NCBI GenBank assembly: GCA_941918925.1 | Contig: OW799233.1 | Location: 6,440,001-6,504,000 of the forward strand | DNA length: 64,000 bases | Direction of reading: 5' to 3' | Source of the DNA: Phyto melanocephala | Taxonomy: Eukaryota > Arthropoda > Insecta > Diptera > Rhinophoridae | In this document: in pieces, positions 23,600-34,688 of the stretch | Layout: every line of letters begins with the position of its first letter | How positions within the stretch are numbered: position 1 is the first letter of the stretch | Notes under the pieces: model-generated | The model's input: the letters and a program-made list of their open reading frames with translations, nothing else | Database searches by the model: none | What the model was told of the DNA's origin: nothing | Made by a program: the position numbers and the translations under genes

Positions 23600-23700
23600 A
23601 ACAAATATATAATAAAAACTTGTATCCTGATGATGCTACAGAAAGTGGTAGCGAAATATTGATTAAATAATATAAAATAGAACAAAATATATTTATTATT
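23600..23700 (+). repeat. retroelement-like tail with a hammerhead-like core
   Basis: CTGATGA at 23627-23633 is followed by a T, a 5-bp stem GCTAC/GTAGC (23635-23639 and 23648-23652) and GAAA at 23653-23656. ATATT...AATAT could form stem III. No stem I pairs with the sequence before the core, so it is a degenerate or partial hammerhead at best. It shares with the 458-505 motif the extra T after CTGATGA. Confidence 0.4.
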
Positions 23701-23727
23701 AAAAAGACCTAAAGCTTTAAGAAACCA

Positions 23728-23747
23728 TCTATATATATAAAAGTGAA

Positions 23748-23794
<47 letters not shown>

Positions 23795-24613
23795 GCTATA
23801 GACTCTGAAACTGTAAAACCGATCGGGCTCAAACTTTGGTAAGTTGTTGTACACATACCGGGGAGTGTTTATGGATGAAAAAAAGTGGGCGGGGCCACGC
23901 CCATAAAAAATTAGTTATCAGTTTTAGCTACTTGCACTTGACCGATTTTTCTGAAACTTTGTACACATATCGAGCTGTCATGAGTAAATAATTTCGTGAT
24001 AAGAAAAGTGGGCGGGGCCACGCCCCTAAAAAGTTTTAATTTTGAGGCACTTGCACTGGACCGATTTTTCTGAAACTGTGCACACATATTAAGCTGTCGT
24101 GACTTTATAATTTTAAGACTAAAAAGTGGGCGGGACCACGCCCATAAAAAAAGGCTATAATTTTGAGGTATTTGCACCAGACTGATTTTTCTGAAACTTT
24201 GCACACATATTGAGCTATCATGACTAAATAATTTCGTGATTAGAAAAGTGGGCAGTGCCACGCCCATAAAAAAAAGGTATCATTTTGAAGTACTTGCACT
24301 TGACCGATTATTCTGAAACTTTGCACACATATTGAGCTGTTATGACTTTACAATTTCGTGATAAAAAAAGTGGGCAGAGCCACGCCCATAAAAACAATTT
24401 TAATTTTGAGGTACTTGCACTGGTCCAATTCTTCTGAAACTTTGCACACATATTGAGCTGCTATGACTTTACAATTTCGTGACTAGAAAAGTGGGCAATG
24501 CCACGCCCATAAAAAATAAAATTTTTAAGGTTTTTTCACTTGATATTCAATTAAAATTCAGAATGCATTTCGATTCATTAAGGGGCGTAGCAACGCGCGC
24601 CGGGTTTGGCTAG
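23728..24613 (+). mobile_element. Helitron-like minisatellite element, copy 2 (complete)
   Basis: Begins TCTATATATATAAAAG directly after an A and ends CTAG directly before a T, the canonical Helitron insertion A|TC...CTAG|T. A GC-rich short stem (GGCG...CGCC) lies about 10 nt before CTAG. A (GT)n run follows the 5' end (about 23753-23791). The body is six units of a roughly 120-bp repeat, each with a GTGGGC-xxx-CCACGCCC palindromic core and a CTGAAACTTTGCACACAT block. It has no protein, so it depends on a helicase encoded elsewhere. Confidence 0.75.
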
Positions 24614-24737
24614 TTTTAAATATAATTGAAAAAAGGTCAAAGAAACTAATACTTATTACTGTGTTTTTGTTTATTGTTAAAGTGTTTGCATAGGGAATTT
24701 TTTTGTATATAGACTAATGAAGTGTGTTTGACTTTTT

Positions 24738-25602
24738 TATACCCTTCACACAGTGAAAAAGGGTATATATAGGTTTGTCATTCCGTGTGAAATTTCTACA
24801 ATTTTGATTTCCGACCCCATAAAGTATATATTTTCTGAAAGCTTATGAATAGGGGAGTCGATTAAGCCCTGTCAGTCTGTCCGTCTTTCCGTCTGACCGT
24901 CTGTCCGTGTGTATGTTGAAATCAACTTTTTGAAGCCCCCCGACATCGCTTAGACTCGGGTGAGGTATTAAAATATCAGAAATATTCGGGAGTAGATTGG
25001 TATTGAAAATCAGAAACATCGGTACATAAACAACTGAGATATGAGCAAAAACCCACGACCACCTCGATTTTTTTTTCACAAAAACAACATTACAACAACA
25101 ACATACATACAAACGTGTATACTGGTTAGAGAAAACGTGGGATCGAATCCCAGCTGAGGCAAAAAAAATTTTTTTTATTTTTTTTTGTATTTTTTTTTTA
25201 ATTTTTTTTTTATTTTTTTTTTATTTTTTATTTAATATATTATTTATATTTTTATTATTATTTATTTTTTATTTTTTTTTTCAAATATTTTTTTTGTTTT
25301 ATATTTATTATATATATTTTAATTATTTAAAAAAAATTTTTTTTTTTAATTTTTTTTTTTAAATTTTTTTTTTAAAATTTTTTTTTTTTTAATTTTTTTT
25401 TAAATTTTTTTTTTTAAATTTTTTTTTAAACATATATACGTAAATTTATAATTTTACAATGGGATGTTTTTATATATGTATGTTTTTTATATGTATGTAC
25501 GTATATCATATGGAATGGTGATACAAACTACTGTTATTGCATGATTACACGTTGTGAAGGGTATATAAGATTCGGCACGGCCGAATATAGCATCTTTACT
25601 TG
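24738..25602 (+). mobile_element. Helentron/mini-me-like element, family A copy 2
   Basis: Full-length copy, 865 bp, with the TATACCCTTC hairpin, GTCY block near 24875-24910, A/T-homopolymer core (25150-25430), GAAGGGTATA, the ATTCGGCACGGCCGAAT palindrome and an end ATCTTTACTTG slightly diverged from copy 1. It lies about 125 bp after the Helitron-like copy 2. Confidence 0.75.
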
Positions 25603-25773
25603 TTTTTAGTATGGTGTATAATATCATACCTATGTACATGATGGTGGAGGGTATAATGAGATAAGTAAGTTGTAGTAAATCGTAGTTAATGTAAACGAAT
25701 CGAAACTATAAACTTTTGAAAAAATTATTTTCTCAATACTTGAAATTAAAATTTTTTTTCAATATAAAATATA

Positions 25774-26327
25774 AAGGGTCCGCCAAAAAACTTTTTTTTT
25801 TTTAAATGCTTTAAAAAAAAAAGTGTAGCTTCGGCTGTGTGCCACGTAGCGCCGTCCTGTTGAAACCAAATATTGCCAATATCCTTCTCTTCAATTTTTG
25901 TCAACAAAAATTCCGTCAACATAGCCCGATAACGATCGCCGTTGTCTACGGCAATTCCTTGCTCATTTTCGAAGAAAAATGGCCCAATTATGTCTCTGGA
26001 CCAAAATCCGCACCAAACAGTGACTTGTTTTGGGTGTATCGGCTTTTCAATGTATGCGTGCGGGTTTTCTGTGCCCCAAATGCGACAATTTTGCTTGTTT
26101 GCATACCCGCCAAGATCAAAATGAGCTTCATCTGAAAAGATGATTTTTGTGGCAAAATCGGCCAAAGTAATGTCGCAATATTTCCCGGCGTTGTTCAAGC
26201 GTATACATAACCATATTCGTTTAGTGGAAGGATAAAACTACTTATCTGTCAAGTCAGAAATGAGCTAAGTGTTACCATTCACCAAATAAGTGCTAGTTGA
26301 AAAAAAAAAGTTAGATGGCGAACCCTT
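25774..26327 (-). mobile_element. 554-bp internally deleted mariner with TA duplication
   Basis: Inverted ends AAGGGTTCGCCATCTAAC (right, read on the minus strand) and AAGGGTCCGCC (left), each followed by a T run and flanked by TA (25772-25773 and 26328-26329). It carries a shortened transposase gene on the minus strand. Confidence 0.82.
25805..26214 (-). pseudogene. mariner transposase, deleted
   Basis: Starts at 26214 with MVMYTLEQRREILRHY, the usual mariner N-terminus. A deletion with frame change joins it directly to FATKIIFSDEAHFDLGGYAN, the first catalytic aspartate block. NKQNCRIWG, HPKQVTVWCGFW, GPFFFENEQG and WFQQDGATWHTA (second catalytic aspartate) follow. The gene then runs into the inverted repeat, so the third catalytic aspartate block (normally PPRSCDLTPLDY) is missing. 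About 130 residues remain of the roughly 340 usual. The DNA-binding region is also gone, so it cannot be active, but the ends could be moved by a related enzyme. Confidence 0.85.
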
Positions 26328-26329
26328 TA

Positions 26330-27989
26330 TTTGTTTAAAATTAAAGTCCATGCAATAGTTAAGTAAAGCCTCAGTGCTGAAAATGGCCTAAAACCAAATA
26401 ACATAAGGGAAATTAATTAAATTACTTAATTAGCATAAAAATGAGACAGCCATTAGAGCTGACAAAAAGTTTTGAAGATTTTACTTTTATGATAAACAAT
26501 AATTAAATTTTTTTTATCTTGACTTAAAAATCAACTGATATATGTTGCTAAATATGTATTCTTTCATTTACTTTTAAATTACATTTTTTAAAACGTTAAT
26601 ACTTTCCCCAGCAATTAAGTTAAATTGCGATCATAATAAAATGTTGAAAATATCTAAAAGTTTTAACATTTTAACAAAAAATAAATTGCAAAAAACTTTA
26701 AGGAAAAAATCAAAAGCTTATTTTACAGATTTACACTTTACAATTTTTACTGTAAAAATAAATATTTTGACAAAGGATATACCCTTAATAGGCAGTATTT
26801 GTTTACATTCGTATCTTTACTTTTGTTATGCACTGCAGATGTAAATTTAGCAATGGAAAAATGCTTTTAAGTGCTGTTTGGCTCTTTTGTTGCCTATTCT
26901 TATATTCATTGTATTGTTTGCCATTTACAATATCAAGTGGATAAATAAATTTATTATCAACTTAAGAGAGAGAGGAGCAAATCTAAGTAAAAACAAAAAC
27001 AACATTAAAAGTAATAAAGCTTATCAACAACACATTTGCATACCTTTTGTTTAGAAAAAAAAAAAAAATAATAACAATAACAATAATAATAAACAATTTT
27101 AGAAAATGCACGCACACATACAAAGAAAGAAAGCAAAAAAAGACACACAAAATAAAAAAACAATTCTAATTTAAGTACTTTTATCTAAGAGTAATGAGAA
27201 TTGCGGCAGCTTAATGGGGAAATTAATAACAATAAAAAGAGAGAAAACAAAGACAAAATAAATGTTTCAAAAAGATTTTAGGAAACAACATTATGCAACA
27301 ACAAAAATGTGATTAAACAAATAATGCAAAATGTCTTATTTGTTTATCGGAGTTTAATTTATGATAAAATCTCTCACACAAACCTTTAGAAAATTCAAGA
27401 TTTAAATAAAAAAATTTAGAGAATTATATAGTTAAAGGAAAATTGAAAATCAATTCATAAAGGCATGTTAAGTTAAATATTAAATTAATTTTTTGTTTTT
27501 TTTGCAAAATAAAATTTTAATACGAATTTTGTTCTGGTGTTTTTAAAATATATTCTAGGTGACTCCTTACATAAACAGCATTTCCGTTTAAAACATCGTT
27601 TTCTTATTATCTGTCAAAGATGCGCTCTATGCTCTTGTTAATACGAAGTGCAGGTCATTAGTATATTTATATCAATACACGATCTCCAAAATTTTTGTTC
27701 CCAAAATCACTTCACTGCATTCTCCACTTCTTTTACAGGTGCCCAAGAGCAGATCGAAACTAACACCAAACTAAACGAAATTTTTCTCTTTGATAAGTGA
27801 AGGTTTCGGAATTTATAAAACAAATAATTCACAAATAAAAAGTTCTTAACGCGTCAGTTAAAATTCAATATTGCGGTTAATTTTTTTCTCAATGAAAGAA
27901 TTTGTCTGGTAGAATACAAAAACAAAAAAAAAAAAAAAATTAACGACAAGATTCTGTCCAAAAAAAAATACGACAAAATGGTGTATAGC
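26330..27989. other. no gene recognised
   Basis: AT-rich and purine-rich near 26990-27300. No protein motif. A TTTTACAG followed by a short open frame at 27733 could be read as a splice acceptor, but only 19 codons follow and I do not call an exon. Confidence 0.5.
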
Positions 27990-28105
27990 CTCAAATCAAA
28001 AACTTAGGCTTTGTAGCGATGTAGTCACCACACGTACGTACATGATGGTGAGGGATATTTTTAGATTCTGTAGGGCCGAATATAGCAATCTTGTTTGTTT
28101 TTTTT
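27990..28105 (+). mobile_element. decayed Helentron-like 3' end
   Basis: GATGGTGAGGGATAT and AGGGCCGAATATAGCAATCTT resemble the 3' termini of families A and B, with half of the palindrome mutated. Another weak trace of the same type (ATGATGGTGGAGGGTATA) is at 25638-25660. Confidence 0.5.
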
Positions 28106-28414
28106 TTCTTAACTTTTTTTTCCAAAAGCGTAAAACTTTTGTATGTTTGCATAGTGAGAGAAAAATATAATACTTACAACTATTCTGTGCTTTAGCCTTT
28201 GCTCTTCTCTTCTCTTTGATTTTTTCCTTTTTCTTAGCTGAAATATGAAGCTAAATTTTTTGTTCAGTATATTTTCGCATCATTTATGGCATCTACGTAC
28301 GACTTAGTCAGCTCACAATTTAAAGATTTTTTTTGGATTTTCATTTTTTAGTTTTTTTGATTTTTTATTATTTTCTTTTAAGTATTAATTAATTTAATTA
28401 TTAGGTTTTTGTTA

Positions 28415-28525
28415 TACCATTTTTAAACCCTCCACAAGGGTGCGTATGTATAAATTTGTTATTTCGTTTGTAATTTCTACAATTAATATGGGGGCTAATG
28501 GGGTATAAAATGAATATTTTGAAGT
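28415..28525 (+). mobile_element. decayed Helentron-like 5' end
   Basis: CCCTCCACAAGGGTGCGTATG followed by TTGTTATTTCGTTTGTAATTTC and TACAATT matches the first 80 bp of family A loosely. No GTCY block follows; the sequence is soon replaced by unrelated DNA and then the MULE. Confidence 0.5.
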
Positions 28526-29039
28526 GTTGAAGGTGCAGTGACTAAAGGAATATAGCCCACGCCAAGTTTTTGTAGTGGAAAGAATATTTATTGAAAATTA
28601 AGTTAATATTTCGGTATCGAAAAATCGTCGCAAATTGAAATTTGAGAAGTAAACCGCAAATATACAGTCTTTAAACTGGCTCCACGAAAAGCCCCCAATG
28701 AAATAACGCCCAAACGAAAAATGAAATATTCCCCAATTTTTTTTCATATATTTTTGGGTGTTATTTCATATGAAATAACTCCCAATTTTTTTGGGCCGTC
28801 TTTCATTTTTCTTGGAAATTATTTCATTTCTCATTTGGGGTTTTCAAATTATGAAATAATCTCCAATGAAATAACACCCAACAAATTTTTAAATTCGGGG
28901 CTTGTTTCATAGCGTGTATAATTTAGGTGATATCTCATTTTGTATGCGGGGGTTATTTCATTTTTAAAGCTTTTGGTTTTGGGGGTGTTTGTAAATAAAT
29001 TATATAAAAATAGGCCTTTTACAAGAAAACTTTTAGCCT

Positions 29040-29285
29040 GTGAATATATTACAATATCTTTTTAAATACATAAATGATAACGTTCTGGATTTGGATATTG
29101 CGACCTTCGTGACAGACTACGAAATAAGTCTACGGACGGCAATAATGATTGTTTTCCCTAAATCAAAAGTAATCGGTTGTTGGTTCCACTTTTGCCAAGC
29201 AGTAAGGAGGTCCATAATAATAAAGTGTAACCAACTGGCAGCATTTGTACATACAACGTATATTTTCTCCATTTTGATTTCATGA
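29040..29285 (+). pseudogene. MULE transposase fragment
   Basis: An 81-codon open stretch. TFVTDYEISLRTAIMIVFPK followed by SKVIGCWFHFCQAVRRSI matches the core of the MULE transposase domain: the TDxE block carrying a catalytic acidic residue, then the C-x-FH-x-x-Q-x-x-x-R block. It has no start context; the N-terminal zinc-finger and remaining catalytic parts are absent. It lies inside the inverted-repeat element, which fits. Non-functional alone. Confidence 0.75.
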
Positions 29286-29404
29286 GCAACCATTTTGTTT
29301 TTTTTACCCTTTCTTACGTATAATGTATTAAGTTTATTATTTATGTATGTACATGAAAATAATTTTTTGGTAGTTGGGTTTCAAAACTAAATATATTGGA
29401 AATA

Positions 29405-29782
29405 TTAAACAATTCTTTGTCCATACTTCCTCACATCTCCATTAAAGAACATTACTGCCTTCTTTACAATATTGTAACTATAATAACGTTTCCCATGAGT
29501 TGGATTTTCAAGACATTCGTAAAGTTTTAGGATAGCTCGTTGGTGGCTGATCTGATATTGCTTCCATCGTATAAGGGAAAATAACTGCACTAGACTTAGT
29601 TCATTTACAAAACCAAAAGTAGTCACTATTAAACGAGCTTTGTATGTTCTTTCACCAAAAAAAAAATTGATTTTAAATGCTGGCACACTTTCGAAGTTGC
29701 ATATATCCTTATTATGAAGAAGACGCATGCGGGCCTCCACACAATTTATATCAATGAATTTGCGATTTTGCTGTTGGTCCAT
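29405..29782 (-). CDS. unrecognised 125-codon ORF inside the MULE, antisense
   Basis: The longest clean open frame of the element, on the strand opposite to the transposase fragment, starting MDQQQNRKFIDINCVEARMR. It is predicted soluble, with a mixed hydrophobic middle (FGFVNELSLVQLFSLIRWKQ) and a basic, tyrosine-rich end (ENPTHGKRYYSYNIVKKAVM). There is no signal peptide, membrane helix or motif that I recognise. It could be a second element gene, a host gene fragment captured as in Pack-MULEs, or a chance frame. Codon make-up is less AT-extreme than the flanks, which weakly favours real coding ancestry. Confidence 0.35.
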   Translation of the reverse strand: MDQQQNRKFIDINCVEARMRLLHNKDICNFESVPAFKINFFFGERTYKARLIVTTFGFVNELSLVQLFSLIRWKQYQISHQRAILKLYECLENPTHGKRYYSYNIVKKAVMFFNGDVRKYGQRIV

Positions 29783-30093
29783 ATTGACTTCATGAAGTCC
29801 TTAATGAATCTGACTCTTTTATGAATTTTGGGCATAATTTCATTTTTGTTGCGGATGGGGTTTATTTCATTGGGGGTTATTTCATTTTCATTATTGGGAG
29901 TTATTTCATATGAAATAACTTCCAAATATTGGGGGTTGTTTCGTTTTCGCTTTGGGGTTTATTTCATTTATTTTTGGATGTTATTTCATTTACTGTTTTT
30001 GGGTGTTATTTCCAATTTTTTGGGGTTTACTTCATTGGGGATTGTTTCCTGGGCGTTATTTCATTGGGGGGCTTTTCGTAGAGCCTTTAAACT

Positions 30094-31294
30094 TAGAGGT
30101 CAAGAAAAATGATATTTGAACTTTCGAAGAAGAAAAACTTACCCATGTGGAATAGGGGTTTAACCAAAATAAGGCCCTATCACCACGCTGTAGCCAATGT
30201 TATGCTGAAATCAAAAAATTGTTCCTCAGGTCATTTCGGAACAAAAACGTTCCGCGTCGAAGCCGATTTCTGAAATCCCTTTAATATTTTTTTAAAATTT
30301 TTTAATTTTTTAAAAATTTTTTATTTTATTATTATTTAATACTATGTTTAGACACGCGGCTTAATTGTGAAATTATATTATTCTCGCAATTAAAAGCCTT
30401 AATTGAGCTCAATTACCCATATTTAAAATTAGTTATAAATTGGGAAATATGTACTTTTATGTTTCACTTATAGTCGAAAACTCGGGATACAACTCTCGAG
30501 GAGTATGTTCAGTGAGAAGACAATTCTATAGGTGGAATTTCTAATGTCAAACAAATAAATATACAAAATACAAAAAGTAAAAAAATGAAAAATGGTTGAT
30601 GGAAATTTAAATAAAATGTTTAAATAAATTCAAATACATATACATATATGTAAATATAATTGAAAATATATTTTATCAACAGGAAAAAAACTGAAGAGAA
30701 GACATTATTTGATTTGGCATAAATACATCGTATTTTACAGCTATCAAATGCAAATAGAGTAAGACAAAATGGAGTATGTGTGAACGCTTATTTTAATTGC
30801 TCAGTCAACACTAAATTGAAACAATTAAAAACATCTTAACAGGTAATAACTATTTACATTTCTTAATGTAATTATATGATTATAATCAAAATCACAATCT
30901 AAAAACTTTCTTTTTTAAGTGAAAATACTTACTTTTTTAAAACTTACTGATCCCAAACCTAATTGCTTTTGACGCGGAACCGTCAACGATATTGAAAATA
31001 TTAAGATGCAGTTTTTATTGTTTTTGTATGCACTATATGGTATGGATAGGGCCATTTTCATATTTTCAAAAATTGTAAAAGACTTGTATTCCTTATGTGG
31101 AAGTATGTATAGAAGTATATAACTGTCCTAATTTTTTTGGTACACGATACACTTTAAACAATTTCAAATTCAAGGTGACCATATTGGTATCAAATTAAAC
31201 GGTCTCACACGCAGAAAACAGTTAATTTGAAATGGCATCTGAAAGAAAATATCGTATTACGTATTGTCTGAAAAAGGACATAAATAAATTTTCA
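30094..31294. other. no gene recognised
   Basis: AT-rich; no motif on either strand. Confidence 0.55.
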
Positions 31295-31358
31295 CATACC
31301 AACGTATTGGCGAAGAGTATAGAAGATTCGGCATGCCCAAATGTAGTACTCTTCTTAT
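31295..31358 (+). mobile_element. decayed Helentron-like 3' end
   Basis: GAGTATAGAAGATTCGGCAT followed by GCCCAAATGTAGTACTCTTCTTATG parallels the family B 3' end, with mutations in the palindrome. No 5' part is recognisable upstream. Confidence 0.5.
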
Positions 31359-33948
31359 GTTATTTCTTTTCAAAGTTCTGACTGGTTATTAACTTAATTT
31401 GTATTTTTTTCAAATCCTTTATCCGTTTTTAATGGACAGTAAGTGCTAGTTACATTTTATGAGCTAAACTTAGAAAACAGGTCTGTATGAAAAGTTTTTC
31501 TTGAAAAGCGTAAAGAAAAAACGAAAATATATATGTTGACGGACATATGGTAGTAAAGTGTGAGTCAATCGAGTAAGGTTAAATAATGAACGAATATAGA
31601 TAATTGTTTTATTTGTTATTTTTTCTTGTCAACTCTTACAATTTTTTTTTTTGATTTTTATAAAATTTTTTTAATAAAAAATATTTTTTTAAAAAATATT
31701 TTTTTTTTCAAATATTTCGCAGTGTATTTTTGCTATGACTGATATAATGCTTTTCTAAATGCTATTACTTTTTGATATTTTTCCTCTATGCACTTTCATT
31801 TATCTAACTCTAGGGTATATTTTTGCTTAACATTAATATAACGTTTAATAATGCATAGAATTGTAATGTACTTAGTTTACTACATAGTACATCTACATTA
31901 ACTTGTACACACTTGTACTAGTTATTGCTATTTGCTAGCGTCACTGCTATTTGGCACTACTTGCTGTCACTGAAGATAACGATGATTTAGATTCTCAAAT
32001 ATGTTTAACATACAGTGCGCCATAGCAAAGTGACAAGAAGTAATGAAAAAATAGATGGAAAAAATATGACAGCGGAATTAACGAACAAACATGAAAAATG
32101 TTGAAATTATTATTAGAATTACAAAATGTGCATGAATAATTGCAGACATTCATTTATTTCAAACGTTCAAACAACAACTGGGACTCAATTTTGCTTTAGC
32201 TCTATGTCAGACTCGCTTTATGGCTTTATGCAGGCTGTAAATTATGAGTTTTTTACATCATGGTTAAGCATATTTGATGCACATGTGTATTATTTGCAAA
32301 ATATAAAAGGTATTTGGAAAAGCCTTATAAAAGTATTGCTTACAATGAGCTTATATTAAATACTCATAAAAACACTTGTTATTAATACTTACGTCCTTAT
32401 GAGAAAATGAGATAGTTTATGGAAAAATTGTAAAAAGTCAAATTTATGTGCCTTTGACTTTGTGAGAAGATTGACATAAACATAAATTGAAAACAATTAC
32501 TAATCAATGAACCCAATAATTGAAAATACCAAAGTCATGATCAAACATCCAAATATTTTAAAATTACTTACACATGCACACACATTCACATACACATACA
32601 CAAAATGGGATTATTATATAGGTATGTGTGTTTGAGAAAAGAGAACAAAAAAATCTCTATTTACAGCAGTTGATAATAATATTGTTTTATATATTGTCGA
32701 TGTTGTTGTTGTTATTTTGTTGCTGTAAATATTTCAAATATTCTTTGAAACTTTTACCAGCAGCATTGAAATTTCAACAAAGTTACAAAGAAAAAAAATC
32801 TACATATTTTACACATTCTTTGCCAGCAGTGTGTATTTGCAATGTATCGTTTCATTTCGTTTTGTATTGAATTGTTGAGGCATATAATTTTAAGAAATTA
32901 ATGAAGCGTTGAAATTCTATTTTTTGTTCATGATTTAAGTTTTCCTGTTTTCTCTTTCTCCATTTTTTTTGCCATCATTATAAATAACATTGGCTTGCGT
33001 TTACTGATGATGATTATGACGACGATGACATCGATTTCAAATGGCAAGTGCGCTTAAAATACAAGTACAATAGTTTCAGTGAACACAAGAAATATAAATT
33101 TTACTTGACAAAATAAAATATTTACATTGCAATAAGAGAAATCTTTAGAATATAGTAAAAAAAATGTGTAAAACGAAAACAAAAATGAACTCTATTGTGT
33201 AATAAGGTCTACAAACAATTCTGTGCCACAATATATAATCCAATTGAAGAAGAACAAAAAAAAAATAAAAAAATACAGAGTGAAGGGAATTTTTAATAAA
33301 AAGAAGATTTCTTTAAACAGCCAAAATAACTTTATAAGTAATGCTACAGCTCACAGTGATGGCAAGCAGAAGAGTTTAGCCATAATATTGTTAAATTTAC
33401 TAAGTTGGCAGACATTCTTTTTGAAATAGAACTAAAAGTCTTTAGACAGCTCTAAAACACACAAATTAAAGTTTGCATATACTTAAGTTTCTCTTGAGTA
33501 TGTTTTTGAGAGGTGAAGAAAAACTGCACTGCCACCATATTCTCTCCTTCTCTCTCACCTACAGTCTAAAGAATTTCCAGCCATTAATTTATGATACTTA
33601 ACTAAATATAAATCTAAATCTCTCTTAGAAAGAGTGCGTCCCAGCGATCTTGTAGAAAAATTAAATTTGGTTTGAGTATTGTTTTTTTTTGTGTTCGAAT
33701 ACACGGTTGGTGGTTTGGAGTTGAAAAATTAAGCTAGAAACCTCGCCAGATCAACCGTATCGTAACATCTACATGACCCTAAGCTTCACATACAACGATA
33801 TCAATCATTCTAATATTAAAAGAATATATTGTCAGTCTATTTCTGTTCATGAAGCAAAGCAAACTGCACTAAACGTATTCAACCAAATTTGACTAACAAA
33901 GGTTTCTGAAAGTTACTAAAATTTAAACTGTTTAAAGTAATCAGTTTT
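31359..33948. other. no gene recognised
   Basis: AT-rich with CACA-type simple sequence near 32570-32600. Open frames at 32126, 32628 and 33223 are short, low-complexity and without motif. Confidence 0.5.
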
Positions 33949-34688
33949 TATAACCATCACATAGTGAAAAAGGGTATATATAGGTTTGACATTCCGTGTG
34001 AAATTTCTACAATTTTCATTTCCGACCCCATAAAGTATATATTTTCTGAAAGCTTATGAATAGGGGAGTCGATTAAGCTCTGTCAGTCTGTCCGTGTGTA
34101 TGTTGAAATCAACTTTTTGAAGCCCCCCGAAAACGCTTGGACATGGATGAGGTATTAAAATATCAGAAATACTTAAGAGTAGATCGGTATTGAAAATCAG
34201 AAACATCGGTTCATAAACAACTGAGATATGAGCAAAAACCCACGACCACCTCGATTTTTTTTTCACAAAAACAACATTACAACAACAAAATACATACATA
34301 CAAACTTGTATATTGGTTAAAGTAAACATTGGATCGAGTCCCAGCTGAGCCAAAAAATTTTTTTTTTTATTTTTTTTTATATTTTTTTTTTATTTTTTTT
34401 TATTGTTTATTTAATATATTATTTATATTATTATTATTTTTAAATTTTTTTTTTATTTTTTTTTTAATTTTTTTTGTTTTATATTTATTATTTATATTTT
34501 AATTATTTTTTTTAAATTTTTTTTTTAAATTTTTTTATTTTTTTTTTATTTTTTATTTAATATATTATTTATATTATTATAATTCTTTTTTAAATATTTT
34601 TTTTATTTTTTAACATACATACGTAAATTTATAATTTTACAATGGGATGTTTTTTCATATGTATGTTTTTTATATGTATGTACGTATA
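33949..34688 (+). mobile_element. Helentron/mini-me-like element, family A copy 3 (3' truncated)
   Basis: The 5' end is mutated (TATAACCATCAC instead of TATACCCTTCAC), a shortened GTCY block is near 34082-34098, and the A/T core is present. The match stops at ATGTATGTACGTATA near 34688, so the 3' subterminal repeat and palindrome are missing. Confidence 0.7.

Larger units (their letters stand above)
28671..30093 (+). mobile_element. MULE-type DNA transposon, 1407 bp
   Basis: The element body is 28679-30085 with inverted ends GGCTCYACGAAAAGCCCCC continuing as AATGAAATAACGCCCA (about 36 bp, two or three differences). TTTAAACT flanks it on both sides (28671-28678 and 30086-30093), a perfect 8-bp target duplication. 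About 300 bp inside each end are packed with GGGxGTTATTTCAT-type motifs in both orientations. In the middle are a MULE transposase fragment on the plus strand and an unrelated-looking ORF on the minus strand. Length and duplication fit a Mutator-like element that has lost most of its transposase. Confidence 0.78.

Noticed and set aside
23578..23856. A 92-codon minus-strand frame with a Thr-His run
   Set aside because: The run is the translated (GT)n microsatellite at the Helitron 5' end.
25839..26135. Plus-strand frames of 98 and 60 codons
   Set aside because: They are antisense shadows of the mariner transposase remnant.
27733..27800. A short exon after a TTTTACAG acceptor-like site
   Set aside because: Only 19 codons remain before a stop, with no family similarity and no donor or neighbouring exon.
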